Below are positions 11,400 to 22,684 of a stretch of 64,000 nucleotides of DNA, piece after piece. Below the pieces are notes generated by a model that did no database searches, was not told the DNA's origin, and saw nothing but the letters and a program-made list of their open reading frames with translations. Each line of letters begins with the position of its first letter. Position 1 is the stretch's first letter. The stretch is from Pisaster brevispinus. Taxonomy: Eukaryota > Echinodermata > Asteroidea > Forcipulatida > Asteriidae. The stretch covers positions 4,792,001-4,856,000 of the forward strand of contig JAMKCF010000011.1 in NCBI GenBank assembly GCA_023634235.1. Direction: 5' to 3'. The position numbers and the translations under genes were made by a program.

Positions 11400-12106
11400 A
11401 CCAGTGGAGAGAACATGTTATTTATAGTTATTGTATTTATATCACATCAAAGAAAAAAACAAGCAAAAGTGAAAGGAGGAAGTTGGAAGAGGATGGCGAT
11501 GGGAAGTTATTTAACACCAAGGCCTCCATACCCCGCATCTCCTTATCTAATTAGAAAATTAGTAGGGGAGATGGTCTTAGCTTTCGATATAAACTGGACC
11601 TTCGTCAGAGGCAACTTGAAATTTGTAGGTCTTTAGGCTGCTTTAATTCGAATGCTTTCACAATAAACCATACACATATGCTTTATTGTAAAAAACATTC
11701 GACAAAATTCAAATTTACAAAATGTTAAAAATGATATGTACAATAAAATTACAAAATTATATAAAAGTGAGGATAAAAAAAACGTACAAGAAAAGAGATA
11801 TGAGATATAATTCATAATTATGACTTTCTTATATTTTCCTCAATGTCCCTTTGACACTTTCGTAATAAAGAGCCCCCTAAATGGGCGGGGGCTCATTTTC
11901 GAAACGAAAAAGGGTCCATTCAGATGTAAGGCTTCGTACATCAAAGGACATAATATGGGAAACAAACATTCGGAGTGAAACAAATATGTTTTCACCTCCC
12001 CATTTTAACAATTATTAATATGTGTAACTATTTTTAAAATAAAACTCATAACATCATATTTTGATACGTTAATACAAGGAATTGAAACAGTACTTCTTTT
12101 TGAAAC

Positions 12107-12189
12107 ATGGCTTCGGCCTCACCTCCCGGCAAAAGTCGGCAACTTTGAAAACGTCCGGGCCTTCAATGAGGCAGCGGGAGCCTAAAGGT
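12107..12189 (+). pseudogene. Short exon-like ORF with donor site, unit 2
   Basis: Counterpart of the MASASPPGKSRQ ORF in unit 1, with the same 2-base deletion and early stop, and the same gtgagc donor downstream. Included because the word is conserved in all three units. Confidence 0.25.
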
Positions 12190-12269
12190 GAGCCGCAGTC
12201 AAAACAGTTGTTATTACGTGTTTGTATGGACTTTCATAGACGGACGTTGTGCAGTACATGTACATTATT

Positions 12270-13940
12270 TTAGGTACGAATCATTGCGTAAACAGTTTGT
12301 TCATTTAAATGGATTTCCTTCGGTTGGGTTTCGTTGTCTGCATCAGAGCCGCGTTTATCCAGTTCGAGATCAGCATAAAGGAGCCCCGAGTCGCTTTCTA
12401 TTGGTTCCTCCTCGTCATCAGCAACAGTGCTATACATGCTCTGATTTCCAGCATGGTGGTGTTTTGGGTGTTTAGTTTTCTTGTTCGGTTGAGCGTAGAT
12501 GGCTGACATGTCAAGGCTTGAATCCACAGTGCCACGCGGTGTGGAGGCTGGTACTGATTGTAATGGTTTACTTTTCTCAAGTCCTTGTCCGTCTTGGTTG
12601 GCGGCATTTCCTGCAAGGACATACAGGAAGTTATCAGGGAGAACATTTCCTGTACCTCGGTCATCGTTATCTATTGTTTCATCATTGAATTTTGTTCCAT
12701 TCCGTCTTCCCAACTCGTCATACTCCTCCTCCAATTCGGTCATTTTGTATCCAACTTTAGGGTCAATTGGAATCTTTGACTTTCTTTTCTTCTTTCGTTG
12801 CCATTGAACCAATATAATAATAATGATTAAAATCACGATCAAGACACTGACTACGACAATGATAGTGATGACGGGTGAGAAAAACGAGGGCTGGCGCGGG
12901 TCCGTGGTATTTGCTTGCGTATTCATCTCCTCAGTGATAGTCTCATCTCTTGGTGTGACTTCAATTCTCACGGTGGAATTATTGGACAATCCAGACGGCA
13001 CACTGGCAATACAAGACAATACAATACTCTCTGTGACTTGCAGAGACAGGGTGTGACCATCATTGGATAGTGAATATTTGTCTGATGTCAGAGACTCTTG
13101 TGTGTTAGTTTTAACTATTTCCCAACTGATCCGATAAATACTAGGTACGCCCATAGCGTTACATTCAAGCAATATGTTAGCCCCCTCCTCTACCACAGTA
13201 GAAAACAGTGGACTAATGGTAACAGTGGGTAAGATCATGAGCGGCATCATAGAGCAGCTACGCGGTGCATCAAGGGCAGGTGTAGCCATGGTACAAGTGA
13301 ATACCACTCCATTATCTTCAGCCTTTAGTGAGTACGGATGGGTAATGGAAGCGGATTGATGTGCTTCTGTAATGATCTCGTCCTCCTTGGTTATAGTGAT
13401 ATTAGGAAGTGGATTCCCACCTAATGCTGAACAAACAAGATTCACCAGATCACCCATCACAAAACCAGTCTCCAATGATCCTTCTACGCGACAGATTGGA
13501 GATTGTAGAGTGGGTGGGACCAGCACAGTCAGTGTAGCCCTACCTACAATTGTCATGATTCTCCTAACAGTATACAAACATGAATAGACTCCACTATCAT
13601 ACTCTTGTACAGTTTGAATCCTTAACGAGAAGTCTTCTTCACCCGCGTCACCAACGATGGATATGCGATTTCTAACGCTTTGGCTCGCTTGTTGCCTTCC
13701 TGTACATACATCTCTGTCGCGGGTAAGACACGTGGAGGAACTGCCCAAATAACTCCAATAGATGGTGTAACCCTGAACATTGCTGAGATCACAAACGAAT
13801 GTTACATTATCTCCTTCATGAACGGTGACATCCCTCGGTGCATTATCCACACTTATCTCTGCCTAAACATGACGATATGTCATCCACATGACACACAGCA
13901 GGACAATACCATGCCCAAATTTATCAGTAATGTTAAACAT
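12270..13940 (-). pseudogene. Ig/ITIM receptor copy 2, nonsense codon in the signal peptide
   Basis: Aligns with copy 1 over its full length without indels (557 codons including the stop). Codon 26 is TAG at 13865-13863 where copies 1 and 3 have CAG (Q of HVQAEIS), so translation from the shared ATG stops inside the leader. The remaining 530 codons are open and include three Ig domains, the transmembrane helix and the tail. Few substitutions separate it from copy 1, for instance F125V, S156L, L204S, D405E, T478M, L485P, V511E and H530R. L485P removes the +3 hydrophobic residue of the IYAQL motif. A product could arise only by readthrough, an alternative start lacking a leader, or a non-mutant allele. 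The open remainder suggests a recent loss, a segregating variant or an assembly base error. Confidence 0.8.
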
Positions 13941-14738
13941 GTCGGCTAAATCACAGTCAGTACGATAGAATATAAGAGTATAAGTAACCTACTTCCTTCC
14001 AAGAGTACTACCACACGTCTAAGCTGTCGATGAGTCTAAATGATCAAAAAGCTTTTAGCATTTTGTCACACGCTGACATGTCTTCATTCCAAAAACAAGT
14101 TCTCTGTATCTCTGCATGTATCTTGTTCTTGATGTCTGAACAGGAAATGCTGTTTTGCTGTTCCGTTTTCTAAGCGTGGTTAATGACCTTCCCAGCTCTA
14201 CCCCGGTGTAGCAGGAAGTTTTCTTTCTCGCTGCAAATAAAATCAAATGGCTGCATATGGTAACAGTTTAGTCAAGTACTGTTTAGTCAAGTTTATTAGT
14301 ACTGTCGATTACTATATGCAGTATTTAAAGAGCGGTTCAAGGATGCTCTCAACATTTTAATTATTACCTTTTTTTCATGGCTGTATAGACATCAAAGATA
14401 CCGGTTAATAACTATTTTACACTTAGAACTTGCATTTAGTAAAAGAATTCAAGTCAAAAATGCACCTCTCCGCGCGGCTTTTTCAGCCGAGAGTCAAAAA
14501 CTGCTTACCTATGATAATGATATGCATTGACCCCTTGACGTCATCGGCGGCTAGAAAAACACGGTCAGCATTTGACACACACATAATAAACGTCTCTTTT
14601 TTGAGGAAACAAAACAAAATCAAGAAGAAACAAACCTTACGTTATACAGTAAAATAATCTTTCTGTCCATCCAGGGTATCCTAAATTGTGTCATTGTATA
14701 AAATGTAGTTTTTCGTAAACAAACTTAAACATTTCATC

Positions 14739-14972
14739 AAACAAGTCTCTGCTTATGTTTCAATACCTGACAACGAGAATTATAACGATGGTAACCAAGA
14801 TAAGTATGGGGAAAATCCACGTGAAGATAACAACGTGATATCAAATTAAATGAAGACTGACCAACTACCTCTGGGTTCAATGCTGAACGATAGTCTGCTT
14901 AGCAAAAAAGAACGGGATACCGGTCTCAGATGGTACATGTGGAATGGTATTTTGGCTGGTAACCTTATTCTG
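14739..14972 (+). pseudogene. Partial tyrosine-motif exon, unit 3
   Basis: Same exon fragment as in unit 2 with the conserved donor at 14973. In this copy a CAA codon became TAA (atatcaaattaaatg), an in-frame stop absent from copies 1 and 2. This supports decay of the fragment. Confidence 0.4.
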
Positions 14973-15429
14973 GTAAGCATAACTTAATTGTGCTGAGCTA
15001 CTTTTTGTGCTCGAGTAGTTCTATTAAATTCAGCGCTGATGATAACATTAAGATGAAGGTGCACCCTTTCACAGTGTAGCAAACCGAGATGCTAAAGTAA
15101 AATGCACGGTGCCGTTTTGGTGAGCAGTGCCATACTATTGGTATCACATACAGGAAATTATGTCAGGGATTTTCCTGGCAGGCAAGATGCTGTACTGTTG
15201 ACGAGGATTGGTGTTTTTTTCCCCCTTTTAAATCATAGCAACCAAATCAAACCAAATCACGAGTATTACAAATAATGGCAACACGTGTTAAGGGGGTTAA
15301 CAAATGTTATGCCCCAGACTTCCTATTAACAATTGATAAACACAAATCGTACTGTGCGTGCAAGAACAAAATGATAAAATGAGGGCGGCAGGAAATACGG
15401 TCTCTGTGGCCCTTTTTGCGACTAGTACT

Positions 15430-15835
15430 GTCGTCAGGGGTAAGAATCGCCAGAGTTAGCATGACCTTAAGTTCTTAATGTAGTAATCGTCAGAGGTAAT
15501 TATGGTCTAAAGTTCAAACGTAATCATCATGTAGCATGATCTAAAGTTCAAAATGGCGTCAGAGTTAACAAGATGGAAAGTTCCTACGGTAGGAATCGTC
15601 AAAGGGATGAAATAAAGTTCCGAATGAATCGTCAGAGGTAACATGCTCTGAAGTTCTTAAAGGTAGGAATCGTTAGAGGTAACATGATCTACAGTTCTAA
15701 TGTAGGAATCGTCAGAGGTAACCTGATCTACGGTTCCTTATGTATAAATCGTCAGAGGTAACAGGATCAAATGTTCTAATGTAGGAATAAGAGGTAACAT
15801 GATCTATAAGTTCTGTTGAAGGAATCGTCAGAGTT
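15430..15835. repeat. Degenerate ~37-bp minisatellite, unit 3
   Basis: Third copy of the 'aatcgtcagaggtaac' repeat array, same position within the unit. Confidence 0.85.
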
Positions 15836-16105
15836 CAGAGGTTTAGAAATAAATCAAGACCTCGCGGCTGACCCAGACTGCGGTACAAGGACGCCCTGAA
15901 GTGCGATCTCACCACTTTAGGAATACCGATCAATACGGGAGTCAACTGCCAGACAGCCGTTCTCATTGGTGTTCTGCTGTCTACAATGGTTCAGAGCTGT
16001 TTATTGAGAGTTGCGGCAACTTGCGATTGAAGCGCACATGGTGCTAGACACAGGGTGCTAGACTTTAGACTGCAGATTGGGTTGTGCTCATTGATCTCTC
16101 TTTTA

Positions 16106-16309
16106 TAGACCTTTCTTTTGCAACGTCACAGCCCAAGATTTTGCCAACCCAGGCTGGAAAACCATGGAAAGCCATAAATGCAAAACAAAAACAGATAACT
16201 ACAGTTTGTAACAATGGTACACAAATATTCGTATTTATTTGTATTTTTTATTGTAAATCTGTATTTTAATTCAGCCTGCCGGCTGCGACAAGCAGATTTG
16301 AATAAACCA

Positions 16310-16344
<35 letters not shown>

Positions 16345-16528
16345 CAAAAATAGTGTTGAATTTATTGGAAACAAAGCAACCGATCATGGGAGGTATTTTA
16401 TTTAATTAATAGTTTGCCGAAAATGTTGAATTTGGTTAAAACATCTGTTAACACGATTGAATGTTTTACTATCATTCGGCGGTCCGTGCCAACCAGCGCT
16501 GTTTGTTTATCAACAATGGAAAGGTCTA
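16106..16528. mobile_element. 423-bp TIR-bounded insert (MITE-like), unit 3
   Basis: Same element and same site as in unit 1, with ends tagacctttc and gaaaggtcta. Its internal (TAA)n run at about 16312-16344 is two to three repeats longer than in unit 1, which accounts for the length difference. Confidence 0.6.
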
Positions 16529-18106
16529 TTGGAGATCAATGGTTGTGCTACATTTGGACTTTAAATAGCGTCCAGAAACCACGTGACCACTCAAACTGGG
16601 CACTCTTCCAATACACAGCTTTGTGTGCGTCACCGTCTCCATAACGTCACTACTTTACACGACAGGACGGGCAATGATTGTGATCACAATGGTCATTTAA
16701 ATGAAAAGGGGGCATTACGCTTTTTTTAATTTCAGTTTCAAGCATTTTAAAATAATACTTACAAAAAATAACCGTGCAATAAATGACACTCCCATTATTA
16801 TTTCGCGCCGAATTATCAAACAGGTGGAGCTAATTGGTTATAGAATTGATTGCGAGGTGAAGCAACCATAATGCAGCAAATCAACAAAGCAAAGCAGCAT
16901 TTATTTTAAAATTGTGAAAACTGTTTACACAAATTACTTTAAGGTCCACTACCTCGACAAATTGACGTCATTGTTGGTCTTGTGAAACCCTTTCCAGATA
17001 GTCAATGGGTAATTTATTTGCTACGATAATTACATTTACTTTTTTGGGGTGTAAAAATTATCTTGCCATTAATAATAAAATTTATATAACTAACCAAAAT
17101 AATGGACTAGCTAAAGAATGCATTAGTAGAACAGGCATTTCACATTTTACAATAACCATACCCTCCAGTATTCGAAACACGGATTTTCTTTTGGCTAGCA
17201 ACAAAACAGCGGAATTATCAACAGCATTTTGTGAAAAGACTATCTGACTCTTAAATCTTACCCTGTGATTTAAGATTGCAGCCTTAGCAATCTGACCAAA
17301 TCGAACCGATTTTCAGAGAGGTTATTCTAAAACAAGGACATTAAACTTCTAAGTGTTGGCAATATTTCCTTTAGTGGAGTTGATAATGATATCAAACTGG
17401 CATTTAAAGGAATTTATTAAGTAATTCCTAGCACATGCCTGTAAACACTTATATTTAATATTAATATTCCCCGTTTAGGGTGAATAATAAGCAACATGTG
17501 TATTTTTACAGCTGTTTTTTTAAGGTCCAGGTTCTTAATTCTGTAGCTTTCACAAACAAAAGTAATATAAAACCACTTGATGAAAGTTATAACTCTAAAA
17601 AGAAAGAAATTGATAGTCGTAGTTATGACTGTACGTCTCACATGAATTAGTTAAAGTCAAACTTATGATTTATTGTGGAGTCACGATTATGACTTAATCT
17701 CATAAAGGACTGGGCGGGGGAATAGACGGGAACTCATCAGGACTGGCTGAAAACCGAGAAGAGGAGAGCCAAACCTTTAAAAGTGCAGGGTCGCCCCAAC
17801 GGTTAAATGGAACACGATGGCGATGATCCCATGACTTTAAATTGAAACAAGTCATAATTACGACTTGTAAGTACGACTTGTACTACGGTGAGATATATAT
17901 ACCCAGCCCACCCGCAACTGCTTCCAGGAGAAAAGTAGCTGGGTACCCCCTAAGAACCGAGATGTGGCTCTAGACACCTACATCAATTTAGTCAGCTCCA
18001 TTGTTCTATAAGGTCCCTAACACCTGGGCGTCCAAAAACCTTCCCCAAGATGAACACCACGCCCCAACACAGCTCCGCCAATCACCAGCCATAGTGAACT
18101 AAACGT

Positions 18107-18428
18107 GCTGACAAGGGGTCCGCAGTTGTAGTCATGAACACACATGACTATAATAGCTGAGGGCCTCAGACGACTCAGCAACACTGGTCATTATATTGAA
18201 TGTGACACTGACTCTACTCAATCATTTTCCAAACAAATCAGTGACACCTTGGTTAGAATCCACAATGCCAACGGTATCGACAAAGATACCTTCAACTATC
18301 TCCTTCTACAGGACCCCCGTACAGCACGCTTCTACCTTCTACCTAAGATACACAAGCCCAACAACCCAGGCCGACCCATTGTATCTGGTAATGGTAGCCC
18401 TACAGAGCGCATTTCTGAGTTTGAATAG
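18107..18428 (+). pseudogene. Penelope-like element RT fragment, unit 3
   Basis: Same remnant as in unit 2, open from AEGLRRLSNTGHY to [10 protein letters not shown] and closed by TAG. It lacks the catalytic palm. Confidence 0.75.
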
Positions 18429-19135
18429 ACCAGTGGAGAGAACATGTTATTTATAGTTATTGTATTTATATCACATCAAAGAAAAAAGCAAGCAAAAGTG
18501 AAAGGAGGAAGTTGGAAGAGGATGGTGATGGGAAGTTATTTAACACCAAGGCCTCCAGCATACCCCGCATCTCCTTATCTAATTAGAAAATTAGTAGGGG
18601 AGATGGCCTTAGCTTTCGATATAAACCGGACCTTCGTCAGAGGCAACTTGATATTTGTAGGTCTTTAGGCTGCTTTAATTCGAATGCTTTCACAATAAAC
18701 CATACACATATGCTTTATTGTAAAAAACATTCGACAAAATTCAAATTTACAAAATGTTAAAAATGATATGTACAATAAAATTACAAAATTATATAAAAGT
18801 GAGGATAAAAAAAACGTACAAGAAAAGAGATATGAGATATAATTCATAATTATGACTTTCTTATATTTTCCTCAATGTCCCTTTGACACTTTCGTAATAA
18901 AGAGCCCCCTAAATGGGCGGGGGCTCATTTTCGAAACGAAAAAGGGTCCATTCAGATGTAAGGCTTCGTACATCAAAGGACATTATGGGAAACAAACATT
19001 CGGAGTGAAACAAATATGTTTTCACCTCCCCATTTTAACAATTATTAATATGTGTATATTTTTTTAAATAAAACTCATAACATCATATTTTGATACGTTA
19101 ATACAAGGAATTGAAACAGTACTTCTTTTTGAAAC

Positions 19136-19218
19136 ATGGCTTCGGCCTCACCTCCCGGCAAAAGTCGGCAACTCATTGAAAACGTCTGGGCCTTCAATGA
19201 GGCAGCGGGAGCCTAGAG
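19136..19218 (+). pseudogene. Short exon-like ORF with donor site, unit 3
   Basis: The longest version of the three. It begins MASASPPGKSRQLIENVW, continues to NEAAGA and then stops at TAG 19214-19216, four bases before the donor (agag|gtgagc). Its frame is two bases longer than copies 1 and 2 at CTCATT. It may be an ancestral first exon. No downstream exon or homologue was identified. Confidence 0.3.
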
Positions 19219-19300
19219 GTGAGCCGCAGTCAAAACCGTTGTTATTACGTGTTTGTATAGACTTTCATAGACGGACGTTGTGCAGTACATGTACATTATT

Positions 19301-20971
19301 TTAGGTACGAATCATTGCGTAAACAGTTTGTTCATTTAAATGGATTTCCTTCGGTTGGGTTTCGTTGTCTGCATCAGAGCCGTGTTTATCCAGTTCGAGA
19401 TCAGCATAAAGGAGCCCCGAGTCGCTTTCTATTGGTTCCTCCTCATCATCAGCAACAGTGCTGTACATGCTCTGATTTCCAGCATGGTGGTGTTTTGGGT
19501 GTTTAGTCTTCTTATTCGGTTGAGCGTAGATGGCTGACATGTCAAGGCTTGAATCCACAGTGCCACGCGGTGTGGAGGCTGGTACTGATTGTAATGGTTT
19601 ACTTTTCTCAAGTCCTTGTCCGTCTTGGTTGGCGGCATTTCCTGCAAGGACATACAGGAAGTTATCAGGGAGAACATTTCCTGTACCTCGGTCATCGTTA
19701 TCTATTGTTTCATCATTGAATTTTGTTCCATTCCGTCTTCCCAACTCGTCATACTCCTCCTCCAATTCGGTCATTTTGTATCCAACTTTAGGGTCAATTG
19801 GAATCTTTGACTTTCTTTTCTTCTTTCGTTGCCATTGAACCAATATAATAATAATGATTAAAATCACGATCAAGACACTGACTACGACAATGATAGTTAT
19901 GACGGGTGAGAAAAACGTGGGCTGGCGCGGGTCCGTGGTATTTGCTTGCGTATTCATCTCCTCAGTGATAGTCTCATCTCTTGGTGTGACTTCAATTCTC
20001 ATGGTGGAATTATTGGACAATGCAGACGGCACACTGGCAATACAAGACAATACAATACTCTCTGTGACTTGCAGAGACAGGGTGTGACCATCATTGGATA
20101 GTGAATATTTGTCTGATGTCAGAGACTCTTGTGTGTTAGTTTTAACTATTTCCCAACTGATCCGATAAATACTAGGTACGCCCATAGCGTTACATTCAAG
20201 CAATATGTTAGCCCCCTCCTCTACAGTAGGAAACAGTGGACTAATGGTAACAGTGGGTAAGATCATGAGCGGCATCATAGAGCAGCTACGCGGTGCATCA
20301 AGGGCAGGTGTTGCCATGGTACAAGTGAATACCACTCCATTATCTTCAGCCTTTAGTGTGTACAGATGGGTAATGGAAGCGGCTTGATGTGCTTCTGTAA
20401 TGATCTCGTCCTCCTTGGTTATAGTGATATTAGGAAGTGGATTCCCACCTAATGCTGAACAAACAAGATTCACCCGATCACCCACAAATCCAGTCTCCGA
20501 TGATCGATCTTCTACGCGACAGATTGGAGATTGTAGAGTGGGTGGGACCAGCACAGTCAGTGTAGCCATACCTGCAGTTGTTAGGATTTCCCTAGGAAGG
20601 GCATACAAACATGAATAGACTCCACTATCATACTCTTGTACAGTTTGAATCCTTAACGAGAACTCTTCTTCACCCGCGTCACCAACGATGGATATGCGTT
20701 TTGTAACGCTTTGGCTCGCTCGTTGGTCTCCGCTATATACATCTCTGTCGCGGGTAAGATACGAGGAGGAACTGCCCGAATAACTCCAATAGATGCTGTA
20801 ACCCTGAACATTGCTGAGATCACAGACGAATGTTACATTATCTCCTTCATGAGCGGAGACATCCCTCGGTATATTATCCACACTTATCTCTGCCTGAACA
20901 TGACGATATGTCATCCACATGACATACAGCAGGACAATACCATGCCCAAATTTATCAGTAATGTTAAACAT
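19301..20971 (-). CDS. Intronless Ig-superfamily receptor with ITIM-like tail, copy 3
   Basis: Intact 556-codon ORF from the shared start MFNITDK. An in-frame ATG 75 bases further upstream exists only in this copy and would put 25 extra residues before the leader, so I prefer the shared start. Three Ig domains, transmembrane helix and tail are as in copy 1. The first Ig domain is the most changed: N33I, V41-region substitutions, YSGSSSSYLT for YLGSSSTCLT, DVYSG for DVCTG, and LPREILTTAG for FRRIMTIVG before the J-like strand. Both members of the extra cysteine pair (71 and 79 in copy 1) are tyrosine here. Compensating small indels occur near the Ig1/Ig2 boundary (DRSSETGFVGDR) and in PTVEEGAN. 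In the tail Y482 sits in IYAQP (no ITIM), while SMYSTV, LLYADL and TVYAMI are intact. It is probably a functional inhibitory-type receptor. Confidence 0.9.
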   Translation of the reverse strand: MFNITDKFGHGIVLLYVMWMTYRHVQAEISVDNIPRDVSAHEGDNVTFVCDLSNVQGYSIYWSYSGSSSSYLTRDRDVYSGDQRASQSVTKRISIVGDAGEEEFSLRIQTVQEYDSGVYSCLYALPREILTTAGMATLTVLVPPTLQSPICRVEDRSSETGFVGDRVNLVCSALGGNPLPNITITKEDEIITEAHQAASITHLYTLKAEDNGVVFTCTMATPALDAPRSCSMMPLMILPTVTISPLFPTVEEGANILLECNAMGVPSIYRISWEIVKTNTQESLTSDKYSLSNDGHTLSLQVTESIVLSCIASVPSALSNNSTMRIEVTPRDETITEEMNTQANTTDPRQPTFFSPVITIIVVVSVLIVILIIIIILVQWQRKKKRKSKIPIDPKVGYKMTELEEEYDELGRRNGTKFNDETIDNDDRGTGNVLPDNFLYVLAGNAANQDGQGLEKSKPLQSVPASTPRGTVDSSLDMSAIYAQPNKKTKHPKHHHAGNQSMYSTVADDEEEPIESDSGLLYADLELDKHGSDADNETQPKEIHLNEQTVYAMIRT

Positions 20972-21717
20972 GTCGGCTAAGTCACAGTCAGTATACGATA
21001 TAATATAAGAGTAAAGTAACCTAATTCCTTCCAAGAGTACTACCACACGTCTGTGCTGTCGATGAGACTAATGATCATAAACGCTTTTATTTTAGCATTT
21101 TGCCACACGCTGAGATGTCTTCATTCCAAAAACAAGTTCTCCCCCCATGCACTTGTACTTGATGTCTGAACAGGAAATGTTGTTTTGCTGTTGCGTTTTC
21201 TAAGCGTGGTTAATGACCTTCCCTAGCCCTACCCCGGTATAGCAGGAAGTTTTCTTTCTCGCTGCAAATAAAATCAAATGGCTGTATATGGTAGCAGTGT
21301 AGTATTTAAAGAGCGGTTCAAGGATGCTCTCAACATTCTAATTATTACCTTTTTGTATGGCTGTATAGACATCAAAGATACCGTGTAATAACTATTTTAC
21401 ACTTAAAATTTGCTTTTAGTAATAAAGAATTCAAGTCAAAAATGCACCTCTCCGCGCGGCTTTTTCAGCCGAGAGTCAAAAACTGCTTACCTATGATAAT
21501 GATATGCATTGACCCCTTGACGTCATCGGCGGCTAGGAAAACACGGTCAGCATTTGACACACACATAATAAACGTCTCTTTTTTGAGGAAACACAACAAA
21601 ATCAAGAAGAAACAAACCTTACGTTATACAGTAAAATAATCTTTCTGTCCATCCAGGGTATCCTAAATTGTGTCATTGTATAAAATGTAGTTTTTCGTAA
21701 ACAAACTTAAACATTTC

Positions 21718-22540
21718 CAAGGATCAATGCTCCGCAGACCATGTGCGAGCAGACATCCCCCACCCCCCCCCCCTTGAGCAGACCAGTGACCACAGTACTG
21801 TATGGTTTTAACGTGCGCAGCCAGCAACGATTATTGCAATGTCATGAACATGTGGGAGGGGTAGGGGAGCCAGACCACCGAGTAACTTATTTTCATTGCA
21901 GGTTTTTTTTCAGGCGGTACACCTAGATAGCTGTTCAAACCCGCTGTTTCAGAATTGCAACGTTTCATCGTTTCGTGTACGGATATTTCTCCTCATATTT
22001 ACACTTTAAGTTATTTGTTTGATGATTGAATAAGATTTATATTGACAATACATAAAGAACACTTATGATAGTGATGGTGCAATCTTGTTTACTGAAAGTG
22101 TTGAAAAGGTTTTTTTGACAAAAATTGCAAAATCGGAGCTTGTATATAGGAACAACTGGAAAACAACTGTAGAAAAGGGTGCACAATTTAAATACAATCA
22201 TTTCCCCCTCCGAAAGATATTTTGTTCCCTCAATAAAATATTTTAGTAATAACAGTAAAACCACCGCGGGTTCTCGAATTCAAGTGTAGTAGTAGGCCTA
22301 GGCCTTCGATCTTTACACAAAAGGGTAAACAACATTTGAATGCTGGAACGACGTACAGCATCCCAGACAAATTGGCACCGGGTTTCAAATTGCTTATGTT
22401 ACTGTTGTAATTCTAAACAATTAGGCCTACAAGTGAAAAGAGTTGTTTAAAAGAGTGTAAAATAGTAGTTTGGCATAAATAAAAAAGAAAACAAAAAACA
22501 GCAACAACACTGTGATTGGCTTAAGATGGGAAAAATCAAT
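21718..22540. other. Spacer right of the array, nothing recognised
   Basis: Unique-looking AT-rich sequence after the array breaks off. It has a C-rich run at about 21761-21773. No gene, RNA or element is supported. Confidence 0.5.
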
Positions 22541-22641
22541 CAAACAAACAAACACTGACAAACAAACACCCCAACAGCCCCCAACAAACACCCCAACAAA
22601 CACCCCCAACAAACACCCCAACAAACACCCCAACAAACAAA
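22541..22641. repeat. caacaaacacccc minisatellite
   Basis: Tandem repeats of caacaaacacccc with small variants, flanked by caaa-rich sequence. On the opposite strand this is a GGGGTGTTTGTTG repeat. Confidence 0.85.
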
Positions 22642-22684
22642 CAGTGGATGGACCACAGGCCTAATTAAAATGTGCCAGAGTCTA

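Larger units (their letters stand above)
8153..14738. repeat. Tandem array unit 2 (~6.59 kb)
   Basis: Second head-to-tail unit, bounded by 'aaacaagtctctgc' at 8153 and 14739. It matches units 1 and 3 along its length but lacks the TIR insert (empty site at 9514/9515). Its receptor copy carries a nonsense codon. Confidence 0.92.
14739..21717. repeat. Tandem array unit 3 (~6.98 kb)
   Basis: Third unit, starting at 'aaacaagtctctgc' (14739). It ends where similarity to the other unit ends ('aaacatttc' at 21717) and unrelated sequence follows. It has the TIR insert of unit 1 and the most divergent receptor copy. Confidence 0.92.

Noticed and set aside
12270..13850. Receptor copy 2 as an intact gene starting at an internal GTG (VDNAPRD)
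   Set aside because: GTG is not a normal eukaryotic start, and the product would lack a signal peptide. The shared ATG is followed by an in-frame TAG.
20971..21046. Upstream in-frame ATG of receptor copy 3 as start
   Set aside because: It would place 25 residues ahead of the leader and is absent from copies 1 and 2, which share the MFNITDK start.
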